This document shows, piece by piece, positions 25,809 through 39,200 of a DNA stretch of 54,401 nt. This DNA is from Purshia tridentata (taxonomy: Eukaryota > Streptophyta > Magnoliopsida > Rosales > Rosaceae). A model generated the notes under the pieces. That model was not told the DNA's origin. It saw only the letters and a list, made by a program, of their open reading frames with translations, and did not search any database. The DNA lies in assembly GCA_003254885.1 (NCBI GenBank), contig QANT01008292.1, positions 1 through 54,401 of the forward strand, read 5' to 3'. Made by a program: the position numbers and the translations under genes. Each line of letters starts with the position of its first letter. Within the stretch, counting starts at the first letter, position 1.

Positions 25809-27343
25809 ATGGGTTTCACGGCCACAACCACTGACGAAAACTCCGAATCCAGTCTCCTCCTCCCCACCGTAACCACCACCGCCACTACCGCACCCAATAA
25901 AATCCCAAAGGACTCGTTCCACTTGGCCTACATAATCTACTTCACCTTGGGCCTCGGCTACCTCCTCCCATGGAACGCTTTCATCACAGCCATCGATTAC
26001 TTCGCATACCTCTATCCAGACGCCAGTGTGGACCGAATCTTCGCCGTTGTGTACATGCTGGTGGGCCTTGTATGCCTCCTCCTCATCATCTTCAACGCCC
26101 ACAAGTCCGACGCCTTTGTCCGGATCAACGTGGGCCTGGGCCTCTTTGTCGTTTCGCTGCTCGTCGTGCCCGTCATGGATGTGGTTTACATCAAGGGCCG
26201 GGTCGGGTTGTATGATGGGTTTTATGTGACGGTTGCGGCCGTTGCTCTTTCGGGTTTGGCGGATGCTTTGGTGCAAGGCTCGCTCATTGGGGCGGCTGGT
26301 GAGTTGCCCGAGAGGTATATGCAAGCCATTGTGGCTGGGACTGCTGGTTCAGGTAAGTTTTGCTCTTTAAATTTGTGGGTCAAATTTGGTCATTTTGTCC
26401 CAGAGTTTGTTTGGGTAGTTAAAAAGCTGATCTGATATTGAATAGCTTCAGTCTCAACGTAGCTCAATTTGTTTGTAATCTTGATTAAGTATATCAATTG
26501 GGTATTTACTACAAGAGGGCAAATATAACTTCATTCTAGTTTCATGGTTAAGCAAGTTCATCAAGGTTTCACTAGAGATACGTAACGTGTTTTCCCAAAT
26601 TTTTGACTGCAGGAGTCCTTGTTTCTGCTTTAAGGATCATAACTAAGGCTGTATATTCACAAAGTGCTGATGGCCTGAGAAAAAGTGCAAACCTTTACTT
26701 CTCTGTCGGGATAGTAGTAATGGTCATATGCATTGTTTTCTACAATTTGGCACCAAGGATTCCAGTTATGAAGTACTATACAGGTTTAAAGATTCAGGCT
26801 GTGAATGAGGAGAAAGAAGAGAGAGGTCCTCTAACTGGGTCTGTGTTGAGAGCAACTCTGTGGGACGTAGTTGGGAGAGTCAAGTGGTATGGAATTGGCA
26901 TCCTCCTCATCTATGTTGTGACTTTGGCAATATTTCCAGGATATATTACTGAAGATGTGCACTCTCAGATTCTCAAGGACTGGTACCCAGTCCTCCTTAT
27001 TACCGGCTACAATGTGTTTGATCTGGTTGGCAAGTCTCTGACTGCAGTATATCTCCTTGAAAGCTCAAAGGTTGCAATCGGCAGCACAGTTGTAAGATTG
27101 CTCTTCTTCCCTCTCTTCTATGGTTGCTTGCATGGCCCCAAATTCTTCCGAACAGAGATTCCGGTGACAATACTTACTTGCCTTTTGGGACTTACTAATG
27201 GCTATTTGACCAGTGTGTTGATGATTATGGCTCCTAAATTTGTCCAGTTACAGCATGCGGAGACTGCAGGGATTGTGATTGTGTTGTTCTTAGTTGTGGG
27301 TTTGGCTGCTGGTTCAGTTGTATCTTGGTTCTGGGTCATCTGA
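25809..27343 (+). CDS. ENT1: Equilibrative nucleoside transporter 1
   Basis: Multi-pass transporter (SLC29 family) for nucleosides; the Arabidopsis ENT1 acts with protons at the plasma membrane or tonoplast. Two exons, 25809-26352 and 26613-27343, join in frame (GSG|VLVS) into 424 residues, a normal length. About 11 hydrophobic helices are visible. Family signatures are LGLGYLLPWNAFITA in helix 1, SGLADALVQGS in mid-protein, and the C-terminal GLTNGYLTSVLMIMAPK with a final SWFWVI. A hydrophilic loop (about 225-250, EEKEERGPL) separates the two halves. The start MGFTATTTDEN was chosen because it resembles family N-termini; an in-frame ATG at 25611 would add 66 residues. Certain of the family, fairly sure of the ENT1 subgroup. 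Confidence 0.94.
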
Positions 27344-28425
27344 TTTTTGAGCAAATTGTACTACATTAAAAGACTAGAACCTGCTGTTATTGACAGATTC
27401 CACTGTTGGGAATAGGATGGGTGGGGAGGCTTTGCTAGTACTCCCTTTCCTGTATAGTTTGTAACCTAAATCTAACAGTATTTGTCCATCCTTTGTTTTT
27501 TGACATTGAATTATGAATTGTAAATGATTGATCGGCAATTTGTTCATTAGCCGAAAATAATGTCTATCCATGTCTGAAGATACAAAGATTTCTGTCCTCA
27601 ACTCAGGAGATGGCTTATGAGTTGTGTCTACTGTACCTCAAACTAACCTGAGCACAAACAATAATGCGGTGTATACTGGATGAGAAAAACTTGCGAGGAG
27701 AATTATTTTATCACGTCATATGCTGAGTGGCAGGGAAGATTAGTTAAACAATAATACTTGACATTTAATCCTTTCTTTCTCTTTTCTCTATTGTTTTTTT
27801 CTCTCTGTTAAATATTAAGTTTTAATTTTTACTACTATTCAGTATGATCACATGGTAAAAACTCCCCAAAAAAGTTTATCTAGTTATGACACACTTCAGT
27901 CAGATGCATGTGCTGCTTGGAGTTCTTAAAGAGAAGAACACGTGTAACGGCCCACTACTATTGGAATAACATGTAGATCGAACCTCCAAACGGTTTTTTA
28001 AATAATATAAAAAAAGAAAAGGCCAAACAATGTATGCTTCATTTTTCCTTTGGTCACAAGGATTCTTGTGCTATGCACTTCAAAATATGCCCTCAAGGAA
28101 AACACCAAACGTAAAATACAAGCATTTTTTTTGGCAAGAATCACCAAAGGCCCCTATTGGATTCCAAAGCTACAAACAACCCACATGAGCGATGAAGACA
28201 AAAACGGGTTTATTTGCTTTTATGGACTAAAATGCACTTTGAAGCCATACAAACTAAAGAATATACTTCCGACCAAAAAAAAAAAAACTGAAGAACCAGT
28301 TTTAGCCTTGACCGCCAGATCCATCCTAGGCAAGAAAGGGTGAAACAAAGGCGAGGCCAATGGAAGTATTATACTAACAAGACTCAGTCTACAGCAACAA
28401 GGAAATAACGGATGAACAAAAACCA
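27344..28425. other. Intergenic spacer between convergent ENT1 and RBM25
   Basis: Holds both 3' UTRs. AT-rich with homopolymer runs and no coding or repeat structure that I can support. Confidence 0.5.
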
Positions 28426-31400
28426 TCATGTTCTTGTTCTTGAAGCTAGACCTGTCTCTACCTTCTTAATTTCAAAGATGAGCATCCTCCACATCTTAAG
28501 AACAAACATTTCAGCTTCCTCATCTAAAATGACATGAAGCAGCTGCAGCATGCGTTCTGCCCCCACATGTTCCTGAGTACTAGATACAATGTAGTCTACC
28601 AGTGTGTTTTCTTCCTCTCCTAGAAACTCCGTAATCTTCTTTGATATCCATGGTCTCATTCTCTCATGCAGTGCATGCTGAAAAAGCAGAACGAACCAAA
28701 CATAGTTATGAGCAATTATTAGACTATGAAAACATAATCATTAATAACCAGCATACTAATCAGGACAGGTTTCACAAATAATAGAGAGTGGTGGAGAAAG
28801 GGTCTAATATAAAGGATATAAATGATGAAGCAAAAGCATCTACTTTTGAGTACTAGGCAGTATCTACTAAACAATTAAAGCTACGCCTTTGATATTGTAA
28901 AAATTTGTGTGATGGTCAGCTCCATGCCAAACAGAGCATCAATAATTTCAATATGATTCACCGACTAGTAAACTGTCCAAGAAGTTTAAACAAAAATTTT
29001 TAGAATCATTGTCTAAGGTGCACTAACCTTGTCATAAATAGCCCAATTTATTTCATATGAGAATAACTCCTCTTTGGTCCTCGGGATCATATCAATCAGT
29101 TGTTTTGCATCCAAAAGCTTCTTATTATCTGTTGTCCTTGGTCTATCCAACCCATGTTCCCGATCTGTATCACGGTCAAGAGTCTCATCTCTAGTGCGAG
29201 AAGTGTCATCATCATTCCTGTCCCTATCCCGCTGGCTCGACCTATCATTAGAACGTCTATTTCTTTCCTTCTCTACATCAGGCTTCTCTTCTTTAGAACT
29301 AACATTTGATATTCGCTTTGCAAATTCAGCAGCAGCAGCCAAATTTGGTGGAGCTGGTCCAGAAACAGTTGGTTGGACAGCCTGTAGTTCTTCAGTCGAA
29401 TAATCAATGGGAACCAGGGGCCTCATCTTTTTATCCTTGTGTGCATCATCGTCTTCCTCTTTGAAAACAGAGGGCACAGCAGTTCGTTTTCCAGATCCAA
29501 CTAGACCAAAACCCAACTTTTTCGCTGGGGCATTGCCACTCTGCTGCAGTTCTGAAGCAGAAACTGATGCCATGGTTAACTCATCACCAGTGCTACCATT
29601 TTGTAATGTCCCATCACCTATCACATCAAGTAAAACCACATTAGAAAAAAATGAAAAAGATATGGAAGAGAGGAGAGAGGAGCAGGATTCTAAAAGCAAT
29701 ATCTAACTCTGAAAGTAAATTATGATTAGTTTACCAATATGATTCTCATGATCAGGACCACCCTCATTATCCTGTTCAATGACCTTATCTTTCAATTCCA
29801 CAAAGGACTCTTCAGCCAAAGCAGCCTCTTCACTTCCATTCTCTACATGGTCAGATGAACCCTTCATTGCATCTCTCTGTTGCTGTAGTTCCTTCTCCTC
29901 ATCAACCCTCCTCTTGGCCTCAGCAATTTCTTCCTCTTCTTTTTTTCTGTCAGCCAAGTCATCTTCCTTCTCCCGCAGTCTCCTCTTTCTCCTATCCTCC
30001 AATGCACTCCTCCGCCACCTTTTTCTGGAATCTTCATCCTCGTCATCTTCTTCATAAATTACCTCTTTCTTCCGTTTCTGCTCCCTTTCTTTCTCTCTCT
30101 CCTTCTCATATTTCCGCTGTTTCTCTTTATCCCTTTCCCTATACTCCCATTCTTTGAGATATTCGTCATACTGACGCTCAGCATCCTCAATTTTCCTTCT
30201 TTGCTCCCTCTCCTTTCGTACCCTTTCTCGCTCTGTTTCTCTTTCATATCTTTCAATCTCACGCTCCTTTTCTCGTTTCAGATCTCGCTCTCTGTCCCTT
30301 TCTCTACTCCTCCTATCATGCTTTCTACTCCTATCAGGTGAGCTTGTTTCAGGCCTATCCTGCTCACTTGCTGCTTTGTTGTCACTAGTTGTCTCTTCAT
30401 CATTTTTTTCTTCAGAAACATCTGAAAATTAATAAGTAATAACTATAACAGCAACATAACTGGCACTAGTAATTATTCACAAACCCCATAATAATCACAC
30501 ACAAAATGTCCAGTATATACTAGTTTAACTTTACCATTTCTTGTTATATCGACATCGGAGTCTCCATCCCTTGATTTAGCTGGAAACTCTGAGTTTGAAG
30601 TCCCAGTGCCATCACCAGGAGGTAATGCAGGTGGTGGCGGAAGAGGTTTGGTTTTTAACCTCTCCTCTATCAAGCTTGTAAGCTTCTCCATAGCCTCCCG
30701 GTCAGCTTCCCTGTCTTCATTGGTCACAATCCCAAAGTTGGCAGTGTCGTTCTCTTTGTTCCCTGAACTACTATCCTCGTCCTTTGAGTCCTGTACAGCA
30801 GGATTTGGAGGTACAGTATTTTCAACACCTACTGAACTTTCATCCTCTTTCTCAGCTGCTTCAGCTTGAGTTTCTTTGAGCTTCTTTGTGTTTTCAGTTT
30901 TCTTTTCAACAAACCGCTCCAGATATTCTCTTGTTGCTTGGTTAACATTTAACTGTTTAAAGTAATAAGATCAGACATCAAAAAATTCAGCAGACTGAAT
31001 GTGCAGAAAACATATAGAATATGTTAATAAGAAAAAGGCCTGTGGTTTCTAATTGCAAAATAATGGCAAGACAAAGTGACAACAAAAAGATATCAGAACT
31101 AGGAATCTGAACATACCACCAGGTCTTGCCCATCAATGTTAAATTTACTAAGGAGGCGTAACGCACGAAGAACCCCTTCTGCAGATTCAAATTCACAGAA
31201 CCCAAATCCCCTAGGAGTCCCATCTGTGGGATCTTGAGCACGTTTCCAACTCTTGACAGGTCCACATAACTTAAAAAAAAATGTAGAACTATCAGAAATC
31301 ATATTTGAAAGCTCCAAAAGATATTACTTATAAAACTTAGAAAAGTAACATAAAAGAACAGAGTGGCAAAGTTGATATAAAAGGCCAAAGTTAAAAATTT

Positions 31401-33511
31401 TTTTGACAACACACCTGAAGAAGATATAACATGAAATCATTGTCCACCGTTGGTGCTATCTTGCCAACATAAACAGTGGTTTGTGGTTTCTCAGCCGGTG
31501 CAACACTAGGAACAGCTGGCCTAACAACAAGGGGGAGAATCGGGCGAACTCCAGGAATTCCTGGAACTGGGACGCGCGGTACCCCTGGAAGCAAACCAAT
31601 TGCTCCTGGTGGGCGTGGAGGAAATGCAGGCCGGACCATTGCAGGATACGGAGAGGGATAACGAGGAAGTCCTACATAAAAAGAAACAAATATCTTGCAA
31701 ATACATCAGAGCACATTTCAAACTACAAAGAATGATAACTAGATGACCCTCCCCCAAACTAAAAATATATGTATGAAAAAACAATATAACAAGAATAATC
31801 GATCTTTATTACCACACATTAAAAGCATATTAGAGATGGCAGCACAGGCATGGCAACTATCACCAGCTGAACAGATAACCTGAAGGAAACATTAAAAAAT
31901 AGCATCGAGTTCATAAACCATGAATGAGTAAATTGTGCTTACCTTATGCATCCACTTGCACCATAGTAGCCTTCACAAAAATTCCACAGACCAATTGCAA
32001 AATTTGAAATTCAAGTAAAATAAAACCTCCAACATCACATGCATGTAGGGATTGATGACAATGATATATATTTGAATATATTGACATTAATTTAATCTCA
32101 AATAGTTAGCAACAGGTGATGCACCATGAGAACAACAAAAGATTAAAAAAGACAAGAACATACAAGCATGCACAAAATATAAAAACACACACAAACAAAC
32201 ACAATGTATAGATATTTAATATATATATATATACATGGATGGATGGACATATGAATATATATCTATGGATAGAGAGAGACGGCAATTGGAAGGATTGTGA
32301 TACCTTAGAACACAAGGCCAATGAGCACTCAGTTGCAAACATGGTCTGCTTCTGGCAATTCATAAACCCATGAAAGGGAAAGTATCCTTAAAACTACCAG
32401 AAAGCGTCCTACTAACATAAACACGACATAATAATTCAATTTTAGCATGACAGATTTAACAGTAAAATTTTCCGAATTGTGGGAATATCATTTAATTTGT
32501 AAACTCCAAGACCAACTTGAGCCAACATAAAACTTAAAAATATGTGCATACCAAAAAATGAGTTGTAGAGGGGAGTTCTCAAAGCAATATGAAGCAAGCC
32601 TTCCAACCTTTCTCACCGTATTCAATCAAGACACTGTAGGAGAAAACATCTTGTCATCGATACCCTTAATCTACGAATTTTTTAACAAACTCCGAACCCT
32701 GTTCTAACAAACTCTTCCCACTACATCATACTAATCTAAATTTACAAAATAAAATTAGTTATTTTTTCAAGCTTTCCGACTGAAAAAAACAGAAAGCTTA
32801 ATATGTTTCAAGCAATTCCGTGGCACATTATATAAACAAATATTACTTAAACACCTCATAGCAAAATAACACCCAGCAATTACAATATGGGAACAGACAC
32901 AATACATATATAAGCTATATACAAATCCAGAGAACAACAGGCAATTGAATGGCAAACAATTTCATAGATGTGAATTAACGTAGACATGTGCAGAGAAGAA
33001 AAAACCCACCTTGAGGACCAGCAGTTGGCATGGCTGCGTACCCATTCGGCATCGGAGCGTACGGTCTCATGCCAGGCGGTACCTGATAATGCATCATATG
33101 CTGGGGCACCGTACCAGGAGCCATCGGAGCACCGGAGCTGACACCGGGCGGCTGGACACCGTGGTTTTGGTAATTTATATTGTTTTGAAAATTTGGATTG
33201 GGCAGGCCGCCGGGGTTTGGTATCGGAGAGAACTGAGGAACAGGCCGGAATGACGGCGGCGCAGGAGGTACAGCCACGGCGGCGCTGGAGACCGGTTGAG
33301 GCGCGTAGGAGATCGAAGGCGGTGGCGGTGGCGGTGGTAGAGATACTTGAGGTGGATTCGAATTAGGGTTTACTAGGACGGGTGTGGACGATAATGATGG
33401 TTTTGGTGGTGTGGAAGCGGCTACAGGATCGGGTTGGTTGGATTGGGGATTGGGGTTATCGGGTTGGGGATTAGATTCTAGGGTTGCTGGAGAAGACGGA
33501 GCGTCTGCCAT
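28426..33511 (-). CDS. RBM25: RNA-binding motif protein 25 (RRM + RE-rich + PWI), splicing factor
   Basis: Nuclear splicing regulator; in Arabidopsis RBM25 is an ABA-linked alternative-splicing factor. Seven exons on the minus strand (33511-33010, 31671-31415, 31269-31117, 30952-30535, 30421-29735, 29617-29028, 28677-28426) join in frame into 952 residues, similar to plant RBM25 (about 900). Residues 1-230 are Pro/Asn/Gly rich. The RRM (about 232-308) has RNP2 VYVGKI (234-239) and RNP1 RGFGFCEF (273-280) and is split by two introns. Residues about 444-650 are a long Arg/Glu/Asp/Lys-rich coiled or RE domain. The C-terminal PWI domain (about 839-940) starts KLLDAKQLIDMIPRTKEELF and continues across the last intron into MRPWISKKITEFLGEEE. 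Intron 1 is 1.3 kb. Very sure. Confidence 0.95.
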
Positions 33512-33608
33512 GGTTAACCAACGAACGACTGACCAGGTTCGAGAGAGGAAATGAAAATCTGTGAATGGATTTCAATGGATTTCGGTGTTTTTCGTGCCCT
33601 AGAACTAG

Positions 33609-33638
33609 TGAGAGAGAGAGAGAGAGGGAGAGAGAGAC
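33609..33638. repeat. (GA)n microsatellite in RBM25 5' region
   Basis: About 30 bases of GA repeats with one GGG interruption, roughly 100 bases upstream of the RBM25 start codon. On the coding strand it reads (CT)n, a common plant leader or core-promoter feature. Confidence 0.7.
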
Positions 33639-34290
33639 TGATAGAGATACCTCGGTATATTAGAATTTTAAGTACAACTAGGGAGTAGGACTGGGAAGTT
33701 ACAACGTGTTCCGTAAGAAGTAAAACTTGTTTGTTTGAGGATGCGTGTCAGGTCTTGATTGGCATAACAACTACTAAAAAGACCCTATGTCCCTTCTGTT
33801 TCTCAGCTATTCGGCCCCTGATTGGTTGGCACGGTTTTCAAATGTATTTACCAAATATGTCTTGAGGTTCCTCTTAAAAATACAAAATACACTCTTAACT
33901 TTAAGTCTCATTTTATAAAATTATTTTTAATTGAATTTAAGTCCTTAAAATGACACCAAATCTTCTAGCTCTTCTGCTATTGTCTTTTAGAGGTGAGAAT
34001 CTCCATCGCAATGAAACATATAATGCAGCCGAATGGTTCTCTTGTAATGTAGTATTCTAACATCTTGAAGAGAATTGTCTATGATAAGTGAATCAATAAT
34101 TATTAATTTAATTGTATCATATATGGACCTTCACTTAACAAATATAAATTAAATTCACTTGTTATAACGAATGTGCTTGTTGGAAATTGTGAAAGGGGAT
34201 TATGAAATAATATAGTAGTATTTTTGTTATTAGTTGAATGTTATTTCTCTTCTTGACTTATTTATTTTTTCTAAAAGGGTTTTAATTTAT

Positions 34291-34707
34291 GGCTTATTAT
34301 TGAATTTACCCCCTGAAACATACTCTTTTTTTCACTTTGCCTCCTGAAAGTTAAATCCTCTCACTTTGCCCCCCAAACTTTGGATTGCAAGGTAAATCCT
34401 CCCACTTTGCCCTTTGAATTCAACTTCATCCATTTGTCTAGTTTTTATCTCAACTTTGCCCCAACTTTTGACTCATCAAACTTCCACCAAAATCAATAAT
34501 TGTATACTCATTTTAAAGCTATAAATCTTCTCTTTACAATCATATAAAAATCACACAAAACGAAGCTCTAGAACTCCAGATAATAGATGAAGTTGAGGGT
34601 GTAGATGAAAGTGTAAAGTTTGGGGAGCAAAGTGAGAGGATTTAACTTTCAGGGGGCAAAGTGAAAAAAAGAGAGTATGTTTCAAGGGGTAAGTTCAATA
34701 ATAAGCC
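34291..34707. mobile_element. Mutator-type MITE, 417 bp with 9-bp target duplication
   Basis: Terminal inverted repeats of about 92 bases (34291-34381 and 34615-34707), each starting GGCTTATTATTGAA and running through GAAAGTTAAATCCTCTCACTTTGC with only a few differences. Both sides carry the identical 9-mer TTAATTTAT (34282-34290 and 34708-34716). A 9-bp duplication with long inverted repeats is the hallmark of Mutator-like elements. The short interior has no open frame, so it is non-autonomous. The inverted homology extends a little into the interior, so the arms may be longer than given. Confidence 0.9.
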
Positions 34708-35763
34708 TTAATTTATTAACAACATATTCTCAGATTTTTTAAGTTTCTGTTAAATGGATATTGATGTTTGAATTTGTGATTCTTATTCATTGTTTATAAA
34801 GTTAGAACTTGTAATGATGAGTTTGTGCCATGGCATCCAATAACACAACTCAAACCGACTTTTATTGGGTTGGATTGACTAAGGTTTTTCATTTTAGCTG
34901 AGTAGCTTCGATTTAAAAATACTAGACTTTTGGCACGTACTCCGCACATGTCCATTTAGATTCTTATTATATGATTTTTTTTCTATTTTTAATAAATTTT
35001 TCCCCACTATCTCCACCTTTTAAGGTAGTGGGATGTTTTTTATTTTTAAAATTGTATTTTAATTTTTATATTTTACAATTATATCTTTATTTAATAAGTT
35101 GAATTAAGAGTATTTATGAAAAACTAAAATTTGGTGAAGCATGTTTCTTAACTTTATAATAGTAAGGATGTTTCCCTTAATCTTCATTTTTTAGTCTTAA
35201 TTTACAAAAGAGCTAAACACAAATGTAGATCAACCTTTGCTTCCTTTCAGCCCACCCGACTAGTCGAACCCACGACCCTCGTTAATTGATTGGTACCCCA
35301 TCCCCTTCTCCCTTCATTATATTTATCTCATTTTGTTTCCTTTTTATTAATTTTCTTTTTTCTCCACCTCTTTCTCTTTCTCTCTCACTTACTCACTCTA
35401 AGATTTAGGGCAGGTTAACGACCTTGCTAGCCTCTAGATATGAGATTCTGGTCCTCTGATCTGAGGCCGTGGTTCTCAAATTTGAAGGCCGAATTTTTTA
35501 GTAGGTTGAACCACAATCCACCTTGACCCGACCCGTATCAACCCCAAAAATCCTCTTGAATATACAACATAAAATAATAATAGAACCCCTCTAGTGTTTA
35601 AGAAATTATCAAACCAAAAACAATCCTAAGCTAACATTGTTTTTGGTGGCAGCTGCCCAAGCCACCCCAGACGGTGTTGCAATGGCCCATGGCACTATGG
35701 CAGGTACATTTTATTTTTTTCCAAAATAAATAAACTTTCAAAGAATGAATTCACAATTCAGAT

Positions 35764-35764
35764 A

Positions 35765-35791
<27 letters not shown>
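35764..35791. repeat. (TTA)n microsatellite
   Basis: About nine perfect ATT/TTA trinucleotide units in the RBM25/OTS spacer. Confidence 0.85.
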
Positions 35792-35795
<4 letters not shown>

Positions 35796-36257
35796 TTCCT
35801 GAAATGGGTGGAGTGAGTATTTTTGGAGTAACTGGTCGGGTTGGGCCACGATAAAAACTAGGCCTACTGACAGGCTGCGGGCCACTTGAAACCGAATCCA
35901 TGGAACGGGTGACCCTGTGACCCATCACCCATGCCTTCTTAAGATCAAAATCTAGGGTTTAGGTCGGACTGGGACGGATGGCTTCTGGATCAGGCGGGTC
36001 CAAAACCCAACGTACGGGCCCCGTGGAATGCCGAACCAAATTTCTGGATGACACAACAAATGATAAAACGGAAACATTCATAGCGTGACATTCTCTCTTG
36101 GGCTTTTTTGACCCCATTATTTTTACTCTAGAGCAAAACAGACTGAACAAATATACTGACAGTCAGTCCCATTAGAGAGAGATAGAGAGAGAATCAGTGA
36201 GTCACAATCACCCAGACATTATTGAGAGCCCTCGTCATTGGGCTTTCGATTACATGC

Positions 36258-39200
36258 ATGGAAGAAGACAGAGCTAAGAAGCCACTTGATCTTCAGTGGA
36301 ACAAACTCCTTCCCGATGACGATGACGATTTTGACCCACCGGAGGTGCTGCTCGTTCAGAACGACCAGCCAAGCACCACCGCCACCTCCACCGATGAACC
36401 GCCCAAACAGTCGGCAATGGGAGTTGATCAGCGGCCAGATGATCCATTGGCGCAGCTCACAGATGACGAGCTTCGCGACGCGATTGTGCGGGGCTCGCAA
36501 AACGTGGTGAAACTTGGCCCTGCCTTGCCCGACAAAGGCGAAAGGCTCCGCGTCCGTCTTAAGCAGTTGGAGGAGGAAAGGGAACGGAGGAAACGGAGAC
36601 GCTTGGAAACGGTGCGTTTTGTAGAGTTTGATTGATTCTTCTGCTTTGCTTTATGTGTAGTGTAGAAGTTTGGCTGACCGTGGTTTGTTTGTTTTCTAAC
36701 AAATGGAGGAAAAATTGAATGGGAATGGGAAGTTTAAGTTTTGGGCTTTTGTCTTATGCCGGAACTCATCAAATTAAGATGAAAAAGAGGCAACATTTAT
36801 AAGCCGAGTGTTGTCATTGTAATTTTCTAATCCTTCATGGGAAACCAAACAGATTACATTGTCATATTGGAGCCTCATTTTTGGTTTTGTAGTAATTCTG
36901 CTTTATGCGCTTCTTAATGGGAAATCAGAGTTCTGAATGTTCGTGTGAAGTACTTATCAAAATGGGTTCTGACTGCTGTTGTTTTTCATTGAATAGGACA
37001 CCAATAAGTGCGAGAAGCTGACTCAAGCCATGAGCTCTAGAAATATAGGTAAGGCTTTCATGGATATGTTCTTTTAACTAGACTTATACATTGAATTTGT
37101 TGCACTACTGTTTAGTCTGTTTGCATGACTGGTGTGATTTAAGTACTGTGGTGTTGCAAATCTCATTATCCGTTTTTCAGAACTCCTGTTTAACTAACCT
37201 AAATGTGTCTCCTAGGTGCTTCTAATGGCTTTAGAGAGGAGCCTACAACACCTCCGTACAAGCAACAGGGTTCATTTGCTTCAATTTTTAATGAAAAGAT
37301 GAAAGGAAATGTAAAGAGCTCCACTATATTTTTCTTTATAATTTCATTAAGTGGCCTCTTTAAATTTTCACTGTAATTGCTTCAATCTATTCTTAATCCA
37401 TTAAGCAGATAGATTGTAGGGCAGCCAATGGATTTGAGAAAGAAATATCATCTTTGGGTCGCTGCGATCGCCAGAACATGAAAAGTAATGGAGAGTTATT
37501 GCAAAAGGGAGGACAGAAAGGTCGATCGTCATCAAGACTCTTGCCTTTTCAAAGCCCTAGCACAGTCCCTCGTAAAAGAGATAAATGTAATTTCTCAAAT
37601 GGAGATCATAAAGGCAGAGTTCCTTCCACCTATTCACTTCGCGAGTCGCGAAGCTTGTCTAGCTGCCTTACTAAAAAGTAAAGAGTTTTTTATTTTCCTT
37701 TATGTAGAAAGCTTGCATGAAGAATATTAGCCATTTTATTTGATAATCCATATGTCCTCTTTTCTCTGTCAGGAAGGATGCTCCTCAAGTTCAAGATGAA
37801 AATGCTAAGATTCCTAGGAAGGTAGAATATTTATGGTGTATTTCCATTATGTATTTCATTTTGACCAGTGTACTGTGTACTTGTCCTGCAACAGGTTTTA
37901 TCCTGTCGCTTCTTACAGCCTTTTTGTCTTCATTCACTAACAGGGAACAACCATTGTTCTTGTGGATGAGGAGGAACCTCAGATTATGGACGCCACAGAG
38001 CAAGTGGAAGAACTTCCTGAGCAGTACCTAAACTTCAAAACTGTTGCTTATTTTGTCACCATTTTTCAGACTTCAACAATAATTTTCTAACCTTGAAATT
38101 TTTTTCAGCATGAAAGAAGCTAAGATCTACTACCCATCAAGGTACACCTATTTTGGTAGATGATGCATAGAAACCTTCTTGAATATTGAGGATTTAGGAG
38201 TACAATTGCTCATTGTGTGCTTTATTGTATTTTTTTTATTCAGGGATGATCCAGAAGCTGTCGAAATTTGTTCTGCAGACATGAAGTGCCTCAATCCTGG
38301 AACCTACTTGGCATCAACTATTATGAACTTCTACATCCGGTAGACCAGTAGAATAAATTAGATATAGGTCCATAACTGCATATGTACAAGAAAAAATAAT
38401 GGAAATATTTTTTCCTATATTTAACATTGAAGTTTTTTCTTTTCTCATGTAGTAGTAGTTTATATGTAATCTTTTTTTCCTTATCATATATGTGCTGTTG
38501 TAATATATTATAAAGGCAATGTATATAGTACTTTTTCCTTTTGATTTTCATTTCTCTGAACATGTTTGGCACTATTAATTGTAAATATTTACTCACTTCT
38601 TGGATCTTTTGACTAGATATCTACAGCAGCAAGCATCCCCAACAGATGGAGCAATATGCGACTATTATTTCTTTAATACATTTTTTTACCAGAAGCTCAA
38701 AGAAGCTGTAGAATATAAGGTAATTGTTTATCTTGTTTCCTTTCTAGTGGTTGCTCTTTCTTCTACAAAATATTTCTAGTCGTGAAATCCTCTTCTAATT
38801 GGGGTAGATGAGTTAGTAAGATTCGTATTTTTTTTAGAAATTTAGAATCCATTTATATGTGCTTATGGCTTGACTAGTATGGTTGAGACTTTGTAAGTCT
38901 TAAGACTTAAGGCAACTAAGGATGGTTTGGATTAAGATTCTTACCATATAATTTCTCTTTAGAGTTCCAGAAACGATAAGTGAGGCATATTTGGCATCGT
39001 TAGAAGTGCAAATGTAGTTTTTGGTAGTGGTGGTGTTTAAAAGCTATGAAAAAAAAAAGTTGATCTTTTCTTATTATGAAAAACTATTAATTATATTCCT
39101 GTGATATCTATATTCTTTTACTTTGAACATTTTCCATGCAATGCTTGTATCATGAGTCATGACCACTTTTTCCTAGTTTATTTTTCTCATTTTCCTTGGA

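Larger units (their letters stand above)
33512..36257. other. Intergenic spacer, RBM25 / OTS (divergent)
   Basis: Contains two divergent promoters, the Mutator-type MITE at 34291-34707, a (TTA)n run and a tRNA B-box-like TAGTCGAACCCACGACC at 35261-35277 (minus strand GTGGGTTCGACTA). The rest is AT-rich without coding sequence. Confidence 0.55.

Noticed and set aside
25743..26324. 193-codon minus-strand open frame over ENT1 exon 1
   Set aside because: Shadow of the ENT1 coding frame; composition His/Asp/Glu-rich without family resemblance.
29074..30157. Plus-strand open frames of about 100 codons over RBM25
   Set aside because: Ser/Leu-rich antisense reflections of the Arg/Glu-rich coding region.
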